Shown: one piece after another, positions 1 to 7,698 of the stretch | Numbering within the stretch: the stretch's first letter is position 1 | Layout of the letters: every line of letters starts with the position of its first letter | Source: an uncultured Bacteroides sp. | GTDB taxonomy: Bacteria > Bacteroidota > Bacteroidia > Bacteroidales > Bacteroidaceae | Reading direction: 5' to 3' | Length of the DNA stretch: 64,000 nt | Assembly: GCF_963675905.1 (NCBI RefSeq) | Contig: NZ_OY780936.1 | Location: forward strand, 3,109,946-3,173,945 | Notes under the pieces: model-generated | Told to the model about the DNA's origin: nothing | Database searches by the model: none | What the model saw: the letters and a program-made list of their open reading frames with translations, nothing else | Translations under genes and position numbers: made by a program

Positions 1-624
1 AGAAGAACCCTTCAACAATAGTTCAACCGGCATAAAAAGGATTGAAATAACAATATACAGACTGGAAAGATAAGCACCGCCAAAAAGATATTCCACGAAA
101 TTATAATTGTATGATCCCGCTTTCCGAAAAGCAATCTTTGTAGCCAGGATAAACGGAGGAATAATGAAGATATTCATGAAAGCATAATTCTCCGACAAGT
201 GGTTTATTATAAACTCCAGTATATTAATAAAGGTCTTGTTCAGCTGAATAGCCGCTCCATTATTTTGCACGATTCTAAAAATTCCATTGGAATGCTCAGC
301 CCCGGCTTTCACTGTTTCAACAACCGCAGGATTCAGCCAATGATGAAGAAGCCCATATATTGCAGAAAGAATAATAAGTAAAGGAAACGGCTGGAAATAA
401 TTAACCCTCTTACAGCTGATATAGTCCAGAACCAGCCTCCCCGGATTAATAAACAGCATTTTAATGGTATAAAAGAAACCTTTATCTACATGGAGAAATC
501 CATGCATCAATGATTCTACCAATGACTTATAAGTTAATCTGTCTGCGCTGGCTTTCTGACCACAATTATTGCAGAATTTACCTTCGAACTCGTTGCCGCA
601 GTTTTTACATATTAATTGAGACAT
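1..624 (-). CDS. DUF3667-type zinc-ribbon membrane protein, C-terminus beyond window
   Basis: The frame is open from the ATG at 622-624 to base 1, giving 208 residues without a stop, so the gene is cut by the window edge. The N-terminus holds two CxxC pairs (CKNC and CNNC, residues about 6-21), a zinc ribbon. It is followed by a region starting near LTYKSLVESL and several hydrophobic segments, including one around residues 185-200. This order, a zinc ribbon followed by a multi-helix membrane domain, is typical of the Bacteroidetes DUF3667 family, whose function is unknown. It lies upstream of and is transcribed away from the ptb-buk pair. Family assignment is from pattern only. Confidence 0.75.
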   Translation of the reverse strand, partial: MSQLICKNCGNEFEGKFCNNCGQKASADRLTYKSLVESLMHGFLHVDKGFFYTIKMLFINPGRLVLDYISCKRVNYFQPFPLLIILSAIYGLLHHWLNPAVVETVKAGAEHSNGIFRIVQNNGAAIQLNKTFINILEFIINHLSENYAFMNIFIIPPFILATKIAFRKAGSYNYNFVEYLFGGAYLSSLYIVISILFMPVELLLKGSS

Positions 625-686
625 TCTTATGCTTGTTAAAATTAAGCCACAAAAATATCAAATTTTATTTAATTATATTGCTTTCG

Positions 687-1748
687 CTAATAATACTCCT
701 TGCAATTTAGTTTCCCTCTTAAAACTCCTAAAGCATTAAAGGCTAGTGCTTCCATCTCATCTTCACCGGGAAACACACAAACTGGAGCAATAAAAGCAAT
801 ATATTCCTTAAGTTTATTAATGCAATAATCATTGTATGAAATACCTCCGGTAAGAAGAATAGCATCTACTTTCCCATGAAGTACCACGCTCATAGAACCA
901 ATCTCTTTGGCAATATTATAAATCATGGATTTCAGCACAAGCTCTGCCCTTACATCTCCTTCACTGATTCTTTTAACCACATCCCGTGCATCGGTTATCC
1001 CCAGATGAGCCATCAATCCGCCCCTACCGGTAATCATCTTTTTAATCTCTTCTTGGGTATAATCGCCACTAAAGCAAAGATCAACCAATTGTCGGGCAGG
1101 AAGCGTTCCAGCTCTTTCTGGCGAAAACGGACCACTGCCTTCAAGGGCATTATTCACATCAATAACCCTTCCCTGTCTGTGGGCAGCCACAGAAATACCT
1201 CCACCCAAATGAGCTACAACCAAATCAAGTTCTTCATACTTCTTATTAACGGAACGAGCATATTTACGGGCTATAGCCTTATGATTAAGAGCATGAAAAA
1301 CAGACTTACGCATCATTAACGGGGAGCCCGACAGGCGAGCCACGTCTTCCAGTTCGTCTACAACTACCGGATCGGCAATGTATGCTTTGCAACCAGGGAT
1401 AAGAAGAGCAATATCTTCGGCCAGAAGTCCTCCAAGATTACATGCATGCTGCATAGTAGCATTCCGAAGATCGTTCTTCATAACTTCATTCACCTCATAT
1501 ACACCGCTGGGAATTGGCTTAATTAATCCGCCACGGCCAACAATTGCGGCAAAATCTGAAAACAGATTTTCTTTTTTAAGCTCATCAATAATCAATTCCT
1601 TTCGATAATCGTACTGAGAAAGGATTGTTGGAAAGGGAGACAGAGCCTCGGGTGAATGATTGAATGTTGTTACAAAAAGACGGTTTTCGTTCTCATACAC
1701 TGCTATCTTTGTAGAAGTGGAACCGGGGTTAATCGCAAGAATTCTCAT
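687..1748 (-). CDS. buk: Butyrate kinase
   Basis: This 353-residue protein is an ASKHA-fold acyl kinase that converts butyryl-phosphate and ADP to butyrate and ATP. The N-terminal phosphate-binding loop (AINPGSTSTKIAVYE, from residue 5) and the glycine-rich segments VAHLGGGISVAAH and LTGGISYN match the acetate/butyrate kinase family, and the length is normal for Buk. It starts 3 bases after the stop of ptb on the same strand, so the two are almost certainly co-transcribed as the terminal two steps of butyryl-CoA or branched acyl-CoA conversion to acid plus ATP. A branched-chain fatty acid kinase role cannot be excluded, because the substrate is not readable from the sequence. Confidence 0.93.
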   Translation of the reverse strand: MRILAINPGSTSTKIAVYENENRLFVTTFNHSPEALSPFPTILSQYDYRKELIIDELKKENLFSDFAAIVGRGGLIKPIPSGVYEVNEVMKNDLRNATMQHACNLGGLLAEDIALLIPGCKAYIADPVVVDELEDVARLSGSPLMMRKSVFHALNHKAIARKYARSVNKKYEELDLVVAHLGGGISVAAHRQGRVIDVNNALEGSGPFSPERAGTLPARQLVDLCFSGDYTQEEIKKMITGRGGLMAHLGITDARDVVKRISEGDVRAELVLKSMIYNIAKEIGSMSVVLHGKVDAILLTGGISYNDYCINKLKEYIAFIAPVCVFPGEDEMEALAFNALGVLRGKLNCKEYY

Positions 1749-1751
1749 AAA

Positions 1752-2666
1752 TTACTCTTTGTTACTCGTAAGACAAGCCATAGCAATACTATAATACTTT
1801 GAGAGTCCACAATCGCTTCTGGAAGGCAATACTACAGGACAAGAAGGGCCTTGTAACAATCCGGCCATAGTAGCATTTGCAAAAAGAGAAACACCCTTAT
1901 AAAAAGCATTTCCAGATTCAATATTAGGAAAGATCAGCACATCGGCTTCTCCATCTATAGGAGAAGCAATACCTTTTATATCGCCACTCGCCTTTTCGCA
2001 AGAGGTTCTTACATCAAGTGGTCCGTCAATAATAACATCTCCAAACTCTCCGGCATCTGCCAGCTCCACTATGTTCACATAATCGAGCGAATGAGGAAAC
2101 TTGGCACTTACCTTTTCGGTGCAATGAATCAAAGAGATTCTGGGTTGTTTAATACCAAAGCTGTGACATGTATGGATAGCGTACCAAATCATTTCGATAC
2201 GTTGTTGTAAAGTGGGGCGGGGAATAACAGCCGCATCCGAGAAAAACAGCAGTTTATTGTATGTAGGTATCTGCATAAGAGACAGATGAGTAAGCACTTT
2301 ACCCTGAGGCAACAAACCCTTTTCTTTGTCTAATATGGCACGCAAAAGATTATCTGTATTGATAATTCCTTTCATCAGAATATCTGCACCACCTTCGCGT
2401 ACAATCTGTACGGCTTCACGTGCCGCTTCATCAGAATCTTCTATGTGAATAATCTTCACAAACTCAGGATACTTCTTCAAAGCCTGGTACTTATCAAGGA
2501 AAGAAGAATCTCCGATCATAAGAAGTTCGGCTATTCCCTCTTCAAGTGCTCGCGTAATTGCATATTCCGTATTAGGATCGTTAGCACAAACCACAGCAAT
2601 TCGTTTACGCTTCTTCAGCGTCATTAAATGAGCTGTCAATTGATCAAAACTTTTAATTGGTTCCAT
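1752..2666 (-). CDS. ptb: Phosphate butyryltransferase
   Basis: The protein belongs to the PTA/PTB family and exchanges CoA of butyryl-CoA for phosphate. The frame is open upstream to 2714, but the ATG at 2666 (MEPIKSFDQL) is the better start: the extra 16 residues are low-complexity and hydrophobic and do not look like the family N-terminus. Recognisable segments are KKRKRIAVVCANDPNTEYAI near the N-terminus, the ILMKGIINTDNLLRAIL region, and the C-terminal GLLQGPSCPVVLPSRSD characteristic of this family. About 305 residues is typical. It is first in a two-gene operon with buk, with a 3-base gap. The substrate might equally be another short or branched acyl-CoA. Confidence 0.92.
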   Translation of the reverse strand: MEPIKSFDQLTAHLMTLKKRKRIAVVCANDPNTEYAITRALEEGIAELLMIGDSSFLDKYQALKKYPEFVKIIHIEDSDEAAREAVQIVREGGADILMKGIINTDNLLRAILDKEKGLLPQGKVLTHLSLMQIPTYNKLLFFSDAAVIPRPTLQQRIEMIWYAIHTCHSFGIKQPRISLIHCTEKVSAKFPHSLDYVNIVELADAGEFGDVIIDGPLDVRTSCEKASGDIKGIASPIDGEADVLIFPNIESGNAFYKGVSLFANATMAGLLQGPSCPVVLPSRSDCGLSKYYSIAMACLTSNKE

Positions 2667-3019
2667 AGTCCTGTGATTTTTAGCAAATATGCAAAAAAAG
2701 ATTGATATTTGCACTATTTATCCCGAAATATCAATCAAAAAGAAAGTTCAATCTGAGTATTAATCTATAAAAAGCCCTCTTTAATAACAATATGATACTT
2801 TTAGAATGCTTAAATCATTAAAAAGTACATCTTTTTAAATCGCCCTAAACCAAAATACAAAATACTGTAGAGTATATAATATTAAAGCCTACAGCTTTTT
2901 ATATTTTGGTCTACAACAATTTAAAAAGTATTGAGGAATAAACTACTTAGCATTCACTATTTACGGCATAGAATAATCTATAATAAAATTTTAGTGTACA
3001 TTTGTACAAAAAGAAATAT
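2667..3019. other. Divergent intergenic region with inverted repeats
   Basis: This AT-rich spacer lies between the divergently transcribed ptb-buk and LD-carboxypeptidase genes and must hold both promoters. It contains an inverted repeat ACCAAAATA / TATTTTGGT (arms near 2848-2858 and 2902-2910). Inside it is a second pair, CTGTAG at 2865-2870 and CTACAG at 2889-2894. The nested symmetry suggests an operator or a transcript hairpin. No coding frame was seen. Confidence 0.45.
2997..3004 (+). promoter_or_regulatory. Bacteroidetes -7 box for ldcA
   Basis: TACATTTG matches the Bacteroidetes -7 consensus TAnnTTTG. No TTTG is seen 19-21 bases upstream, so the -33 element is missing or degenerate. 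The ATG at 3020 would lie close behind the start site, giving a very short leader. Confidence 0.45.
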
Positions 3020-3928
3020 ATGAGAACGATTCAATTTCCACCTTATCTACAGGAAGGAGATAGGGTTACAATAATATCGCCGGCCGGCAAAATAGACAAG
3101 AACTTTCTAAAGGATGCCAAAAAGACTCTTGAGTCCTGGGGATTGGAAGTCGTAATAGGAAAACATGCCGCAGGAGAAGCCGGAAGGTTTTCGGGATCTG
3201 TAAAGCAACGTACTGCCGACCTTCAGTGGGCAATGGATGATGAAAGTACAAAAGCAATTCTTTGCAGCCGTGGTGGCTACGGAGCTATTCATCTTATCGA
3301 TCAGATAGATTTTACAAAGTTCCGGAAAAATCCGAAGTGGTTACTGGGGTACAGTGACATAACTCTACTTCATGAATTACTCCAATACAATGGTTTTGCT
3401 TCGGTACATTCGCCCATGGCAAGGCACCTTTCTGTAGAACCCAAAGACGATATCTGCTCTCTGCACCTCAGGAATTTGCTGTTCGGAGAATTACCCGTAT
3501 ATCAGTCCCCCAAACATAAACTAAATATTAAGGGAACTGCAAAAGGAACTCTTCGGGGTGGTAATCTCTCTGTGCTGTACGGACTTAGAGGAACTCCTTA
3601 CGATTTTCCGGCAGAAGGAACAATTCTTTTTATAGAAGATATCGGAGAAAGACCTTACCATATAGACCGGATGATGAATAACCTGAAACTTGGAGGCATT
3701 CTGGAAAAACTTTCGGGCTTGATAGTAGGTCAGTTTACTGAATACGAGGAAGACCTATCTATAGGCAAAGAGGTATACGAAATGATTGCCGACATGGTGA
3801 AACCATACGGATATCCAGTATGCTTTAATTTCCCAGTTGGCCATGTGGTTAACAATGTACCGTTAATCTGTGGTTGCGAAACAGAACTAACGGTTGGAAA
3901 TAGCGGCGCTGAATTAATATTCAAATAG
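3020..3928 (+). CDS. LD-carboxypeptidase (peptidase family S66)
   Basis: This is a cytoplasmic muramoyl-tetrapeptide carboxypeptidase that removes the terminal D-alanine from cell-wall peptides during recycling. The frame begins with a TTG at 3002, but the ATG at 3020 (MRTIQFPPYLQEGDRV) is the natural start. Family signs are the VTIISPAGKID opening, the nucleophile-elbow stretch LCSRGGYGAIHLID, LLGYSDITLLH in the middle, and the C-terminal PVGHVVNNVPLICG carrying the catalytic histidine. About 302 residues is normal for S66. It is a single gene under its own promoter, divergent from ptb. Confidence in the family is high; the in vivo substrate is inferred. Confidence 0.9.
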   Translation: MRTIQFPPYLQEGDRVTIISPAGKIDKNFLKDAKKTLESWGLEVVIGKHAAGEAGRFSGSVKQRTADLQWAMDDESTKAILCSRGGYGAIHLIDQIDFTKFRKNPKWLLGYSDITLLHELLQYNGFASVHSPMARHLSVEPKDDICSLHLRNLLFGELPVYQSPKHKLNIKGTAKGTLRGGNLSVLYGLRGTPYDFPAEGTILFIEDIGERPYHIDRMMNNLKLGGILEKLSGLIVGQFTEYEEDLSIGKEVYEMIADMVKPYGYPVCFNFPVGHVVNNVPLICGCETELTVGNSGAELIFK

Positions 3929-3995
3929 TTATAGCCAATCCGTTGAATTTTGTGAAATCTACGAAGGAAATGAAATTAATCTCCCGAAAGATTTG

Positions 3996-4003
3996 TACTT
4001 TTG
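3996..4003 (+). promoter_or_regulatory. Bacteroidetes -7 box for the M28 lipoprotein gene
   Basis: TACTTTTG fits TAnnTTTG and lies 31 bases before the ATG at 4034, giving a short leader of roughly 20-25 bases. No clear -33 TTTG is seen at the expected distance. Confidence 0.4.
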
Positions 4004-4033
4004 GATCCGAAAAAATAAAGTAACACAAGAAGA

Positions 4034-5032
4034 ATGAAAAGAAATTATTTCATGCTTGTCACTGCAGCTCTGCTGTTCGGCTGCGCGTCATGCGGTAACA
4101 GTAATAAATCTGCCATGAATCAAACAGAGGAAACAGCTGTTGTAAAAGCACCGGATTTTGATGCAGACAGCGCCTACAATTATGTACAGGCACAGGTTGA
4201 TTTTGGTCCACGAGTACCAAATACCAAACAACATGTGGCTTGTGGAGAATATCTTGCAAAGAAACTTGCGTCAACGGGTGCAAAAGTCACAGACCAATAT
4301 GCCGACCTGACTGCTTACGACGGAACAATACTAAAAAGCCGAAACATCATAGGATCCTTTAATCCTGAGAATAAGAAGCGTGTTCTTCTTTTTGCTCACT
4401 GGGATACTCGCCCATGGGCCGACCATGACAAGGACGAATCAAAACATCACACTCCTATTCTTGGAGCCAACGATGGCGCCAGCGGTGTTGGTGTATTGCT
4501 TGAAATTGCACGTCAAATAGGTAAAAAAGCTCCTTCAATTGGTGTAGACATCATTTTCTTTGATGCCGAAGATTACGGAACACCCGAATTCTACAAAGGG
4601 GAACATAAAGAGGAAAGCTGGTGTCTGGGAACACAATACTGGGCAAACAATCCTCATGTAGAAGGATATAATGCTCGTTTTGGAATTCTTCTCGATATGG
4701 TGGGAGGCAAAGGCGCTACATTCTATAAGGAAGCTTACTCTAGCGAGTTTGCAAAATCTACAGTAAAGAAAGTATGGGACAAAGCCAACTCTATGGGATA
4801 CGCAAGTTATTTCATCAATCAGGATGGCGGATATGTAACAGACGATCACTTGTTTGTAAATAGGATTGCAAAGATACCAAGTATAGATATTATCCCAACA
4901 GACATGAGCAACCAGGAAGGTGGCTTTGGTTATTTCTGGCATACAACAGATGATAACATGAGTAATATTGACCGATCAACACTCAAAGCTGTGGGACAAA
5001 CAGTGCTTGAGGTTGTATATAATGAAAAATAA
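4034..5032 (+). CDS. M28-family lipoprotein, probable glutaminyl-peptide cyclotransferase
   Basis: This is an exported zinc-dependent protein of the M28 fold. The N-terminus (residues 1-20) is a lipoprotein signal: a basic start, a hydrophobic stretch and a cysteine at FGCASCG. Metal and active-site landmarks are FAHWDTRPWADHD (about residue 118), LGANDGASGVGVLLEIA (about 143), FFDAEDYGTPEFY (about 175) and a late histidine in FWHTTDDN. This set is shared by the bacterial type II glutaminyl cyclases of Bacteroidetes, which cyclise N-terminal glutamine exposed after signal-peptide cleavage. An M28 aminopeptidase is the alternative. It lies 21 bases upstream of sufE on the same strand, so the two may be co-transcribed. 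Confidence 0.82.
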   Translation: MKRNYFMLVTAALLFGCASCGNSNKSAMNQTEETAVVKAPDFDADSAYNYVQAQVDFGPRVPNTKQHVACGEYLAKKLASTGAKVTDQYADLTAYDGTILKSRNIIGSFNPENKKRVLLFAHWDTRPWADHDKDESKHHTPILGANDGASGVGVLLEIARQIGKKAPSIGVDIIFFDAEDYGTPEFYKGEHKEESWCLGTQYWANNPHVEGYNARFGILLDMVGGKGATFYKEAYSSEFAKSTVKKVWDKANSMGYASYFINQDGGYVTDDHLFVNRIAKIPSIDIIPTDMSNQEGGFGYFWHTTDDNMSNIDRSTLKAVGQTVLEVVYNEK

Positions 5033-5053
5033 ATTTAGAAAAAACAGATAAAT

Positions 5054-5479
5054 ATGACCATTAATGAATTACAAGAACAAGTCATTGAAGAATTTAGTGA
5101 CTTCGACGACTGGATGGACAAATATCAATTATTGATAGACCTGGGAAATGAGCAGGAACCACTCGAAGAACAATATAAAACAGAACAAAACCTTATTGAA
5201 GGCTGCCAAAGTCGCGTTTGGCTCCAGGCTGATATGGAAGACGGCAAACTGATGTTTAGAGCCGAAAGCGATGCGCTGATAGTAAAAGGAATTATTGCTT
5301 TGCTTATAAAGGTAGTATCAGACCATACACCAGACGAGATATTAGACAACGAACTCTATTTTATAGACAAGATAGGATTAAAAGAACACTTATCACCAAC
5401 AAGAAGCAACGGATTGCTTTCCATGGTGAAACAGATGAGAATGTATGCGTTAGCATTCAAAACAAAAGGAGGAAACTAA
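5054..5479 (+). CDS. sufE: SufE-family sulfur acceptor protein
   Basis: This 141-residue cytoplasmic protein takes persulfide sulfur from the SufS cysteine desulfurase and passes it to the SufBCD Fe-S scaffold. The active cysteine is in LIEGCQSRVW (about residue 51), preceded by LIDLGNEQEPLEEQYK, both hallmarks of SufE. Length and layout are normal. No sufBCDS genes are nearby. This is the only Fe-S assembly gene visible in the window, which matters because the nif cluster carries no nifU or nifS. The stop codon lies inside a hairpin shared with the convergent gene. Confidence 0.92.
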   Translation: MTINELQEQVIEEFSDFDDWMDKYQLLIDLGNEQEPLEEQYKTEQNLIEGCQSRVWLQADMEDGKLMFRAESDALIVKGIIALLIKVVSDHTPDEILDNELYFIDKIGLKEHLSPTRSNGLLSMVKQMRMYALAFKTKGGN

Positions 5480-5500
5480 GTTTTCCTCCTTTGTTCTTTT
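5463..5500. terminator. Bidirectional terminator overlapping two stop codons
   Basis: AAAGGAGGAAA (5465-5475) pairs with TTTCCTCCTTT (5482-5492) around a 6-base loop, with A-rich sequence before and T-rich sequence after. The loop contains the stop codons of both convergent genes (sufE and the small membrane protein), so one hairpin probably ends both transcripts. Confidence 0.75.
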
Positions 5501-5895
5501 ATCAATATTATCAGAAATGTCAGAAAAATAAGGCCTGTAGTTGCTACTACAATATATCCCCAGGAGAAACTCCAGGTAAGAAATGAAAGCGCAAAAAGAA
5601 AAGTAGAAACTATTAATGATATTATATCTCTTTTTAATCTACCTTTTTGCCTTAATCTGTTATGAATCTGTTCTTCGTCTATAAGTAGCTCACACCCTAC
5701 AGAGCGAATAAGCATCTGCATCATTGATGGTGTTATAGCATTTGCATCATATTCCACTTTCATCAGCATATTCGACGGATTCACAGATACTCTTAAGACT
5801 CCAATCTGAGATCTTATAATACGCTTTAGCCATTGGGCTTTTTCTTTATGTCTTATATTCTCAATAAGAAATACACTTCTTGTTATCGTATCCAT
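5476..5895 (-). CDS. HMA-like domain plus two-helix membrane protein, no metal-binding CxxC
   Basis: The function is not established. Residues about 1-75 look like a ferredoxin-fold heavy-metal-associated domain: the pattern SQIGVLRVSVNPSNMLMKVEYD followed by ITPSMMQMLIRSVG matches the strand-helix order of HMA domains. The CxxC metal ligand loop is absent, replaced by ENIRHKEKAQ. Residues about 90-135 form two closely spaced transmembrane helices (SLIVSTFLFALSFLTW and YIVVATTGLIFLTFLIIL) ending in a basic tail. The arrangement resembles the N-terminal part of a P1B copper ATPase cut short after the first helical hairpin. The gene ends tail-to-tail with sufE, overlapping it by 4 bases. Confidence 0.6.
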   Translation of the reverse strand: MDTITRSVFLIENIRHKEKAQWLKRIIRSQIGVLRVSVNPSNMLMKVEYDANAITPSMMQMLIRSVGCELLIDEEQIHNRLRQKGRLKRDIISLIVSTFLFALSFLTWSFSWGYIVVATTGLIFLTFLIILIKEQRRKT

Positions 5896-6134
5896 ATCTC
5901 TAAATAATTATTATAGAAACAATATTAAAAGCTCTCAAATTCTGTTTAATATTCTAAAGGTAATAATAATTTTCAGAATTCCGAGATAAGAATTATTTTT
6001 TATAAAAAAATTGAAGTATCAGGAATATTGGCCATATATAGGTCAACAAAGAAATGAGCTATAAAGTTCAATAGAGAGATATTATAAGACTGGATATATA
6101 ACAATAAAATCTATACAAAATTAAACCCAATCTT

Positions 6135-7073
6135 TTAATCAATAGGCATTTGAGACTCAAAAATCTTCTCAACATCTTTCTTATCCTGATGAAGTTGAGC
6201 CTTCAACGCTTCGATCCCGCTAAACTTAATTTCCGGGCGCATACGCTTAATAAAAGTCAGGTGGATGTTTTTGTCATAAATATCATCCGAGAAATGGAGG
6301 ATGTTTACTTCAAGAGTGCGATTGGTTCCATTATTTACGGTAGGACGAACACCAATATTAAGCATTCCTATATACTCTTTGCCTTCTACAGAGACACGTA
6401 CTGCATAAACTCCGTCGGCAGGAATAATCTTACCGGATGTAATGGCTATATTAGCGGTAGGAAAGCCAATAGTACGGCCAAGCTGAAATCCTTGTTCAAC
6501 AACACCGTCTAAATAGTAATGATATCCTAGATAAAAGTTGGCTTGATCAAGATTCCCGGATATGAGAGCAGCGCGTATTACTGAAGATCCTATTTTTCTA
6601 TTCTCAATGGAAAGTCCATTCGCATGCAATACATCCATGCCAATCTCTTTACCATACTGGCAATATTCATTAAAGCCCTCACTACGATTATGCCCAAAAC
6701 GATGATCATAACCAATAATAAGCGATTCAACTTTAAATTTCTTATTCAAAATATCGGCCATAAAGTCGCGGGCTGTTAAAGCAGAAATCTCAGGAGTAAA
6801 TTCTAAAAGGAAACAATAGTCGACTCCTGTATTACTTAACAGTTCTACTTTTTCTTTAAATGTAGAAAGTAAGTCTAACTGATAGCTTTCATCAATCACT
6901 TTACGAGGATGCACAGGAAAGGTTATTATCGCAGTACGAAGTCCCTTACTTGCAGCAACGGCTTTAACCTGTTCTATTAGATAGCAATGCCCTTTATGCA
7001 CCCCATCAAAAAATCCTATCGTTGCAACACATGGTTCAATTGCATAATCTTTTGGATTGCAAATGATCTTCAT
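6135..7073 (-). CDS. ribF: Bifunctional riboflavin kinase / FAD synthetase
   Basis: The enzyme phosphorylates riboflavin to FMN and adenylates FMN to FAD. The frame is open to 7139, but the ATG at 7073 (MKIICNPKDYAIEPCVATIGFFDGVHKGH) is chosen because family N-termini start just before the nucleotidyltransferase loop GFFDGVHKGH. The FAD synthetase half covers about residues 1-165. The riboflavin kinase half follows from about 175, with GRTIGFPTANI and the IGVRPTVNNGTNRTLEVNI segment. About 312 residues is normal. It starts 7 bases after the HAD phosphatase stop and is the last gene of the minus-strand run that begins near 15.7 kb. Confidence 0.95.
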   Translation of the reverse strand: MKIICNPKDYAIEPCVATIGFFDGVHKGHCYLIEQVKAVAASKGLRTAIITFPVHPRKVIDESYQLDLLSTFKEKVELLSNTGVDYCFLLEFTPEISALTARDFMADILNKKFKVESLIIGYDHRFGHNRSEGFNEYCQYGKEIGMDVLHANGLSIENRKIGSSVIRAALISGNLDQANFYLGYHYYLDGVVEQGFQLGRTIGFPTANIAITSGKIIPADGVYAVRVSVEGKEYIGMLNIGVRPTVNNGTNRTLEVNILHFSDDIYDKNIHLTFIKRMRPEIKFSGIEALKAQLHQDKKDVEKIFESQMPID

Positions 7074-7080
7074 ATTCTGA

Positions 7081-7695
7081 TTATTTAAAGATATGCCCCC
7101 AATCTTCCTGGTCTTTGGGAGTATAAGTATGAATACCAAGCGATTCTGCCGTCTTACAATTAGCAGCGGAATCGTCTATAAAAAATGTTTCTTCCGGCCT
7201 TATACCAGTTTCAAGCAAAACCGTCTGAAATATTTCTTTGGAAGGTTTTAGCTGATGTAACTGATATGAGAGGAATATCTTCTCGAAAAAATCTTCTGCA
7301 GTGAGGTTTTTATATGAGAAGAAACGTTCACAAGACATTTCCCAATGTATCTGATTGGTATTGCTCAACAAGTAAACAGAGTAACGTTCACGAAGACTTA
7401 GCAACAAATCTAGCTTATAAGAAGGAACGCTTACCAGAAAACTATTCCAGGCATCGTCAATCTGGCTGTCGGTAATATCTTTACCGACAGCTTTTCTCAA
7501 CTCTTCATGAAATATATCTGCTGTTATATCACCATTCTCAAGATCTTTAAGAAGTCCAAGCTGATAATAAGGGTTCAACATTTCCTCGATACAGTCTGCA
7601 CCAATCCTTTTAAATGAATCTATGCATCGTGAACGATCTAAATCAACCAATACCCCACCAAAGTCTATAATCAGATTTTTTATATTACCATTCAT
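7081..7695 (-). CDS. HAD-superfamily phosphatase, subfamily IA
   Basis: This 204-residue cytoplasmic hydrolase has a partly degenerate HAD motif 1, IIDFGGVLVDLD, where the first aspartate is D11. Motif 2 is in YLLSNTNQIHWEM, and motif 4 is in TFFIDDSAANCKTAESLGI near residue 170. The FGGV form of motif 1 is common in the epoxide-hydrolase-like and YihX-like branch that acts on sugar or nucleotide phosphates. It lies between the calcium ATPase gene (3-base gap) and ribF (7-base gap), so it is in the same transcript. A role in FMN or phosphosugar turnover is possible but not shown. Confidence 0.85.
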   Translation of the reverse strand: MNGNIKNLIIDFGGVLVDLDRSRCIDSFKRIGADCIEEMLNPYYQLGLLKDLENGDITADIFHEELRKAVGKDITDSQIDDAWNSFLVSVPSYKLDLLLSLRERYSVYLLSNTNQIHWEMSCERFFSYKNLTAEDFFEKIFLSYQLHQLKPSKEIFQTVLLETGIRPEETFFIDDSAANCKTAESLGIHTYTPKDQEDWGHIFK

Positions 7696-7698
7696 CTT

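Noticed and set aside
876-1608. Open frames antisense to buk, and similar antisense frames across the window
   Set aside because: They lie wholly inside strongly recognised genes on the other strand and look like composition shadows.
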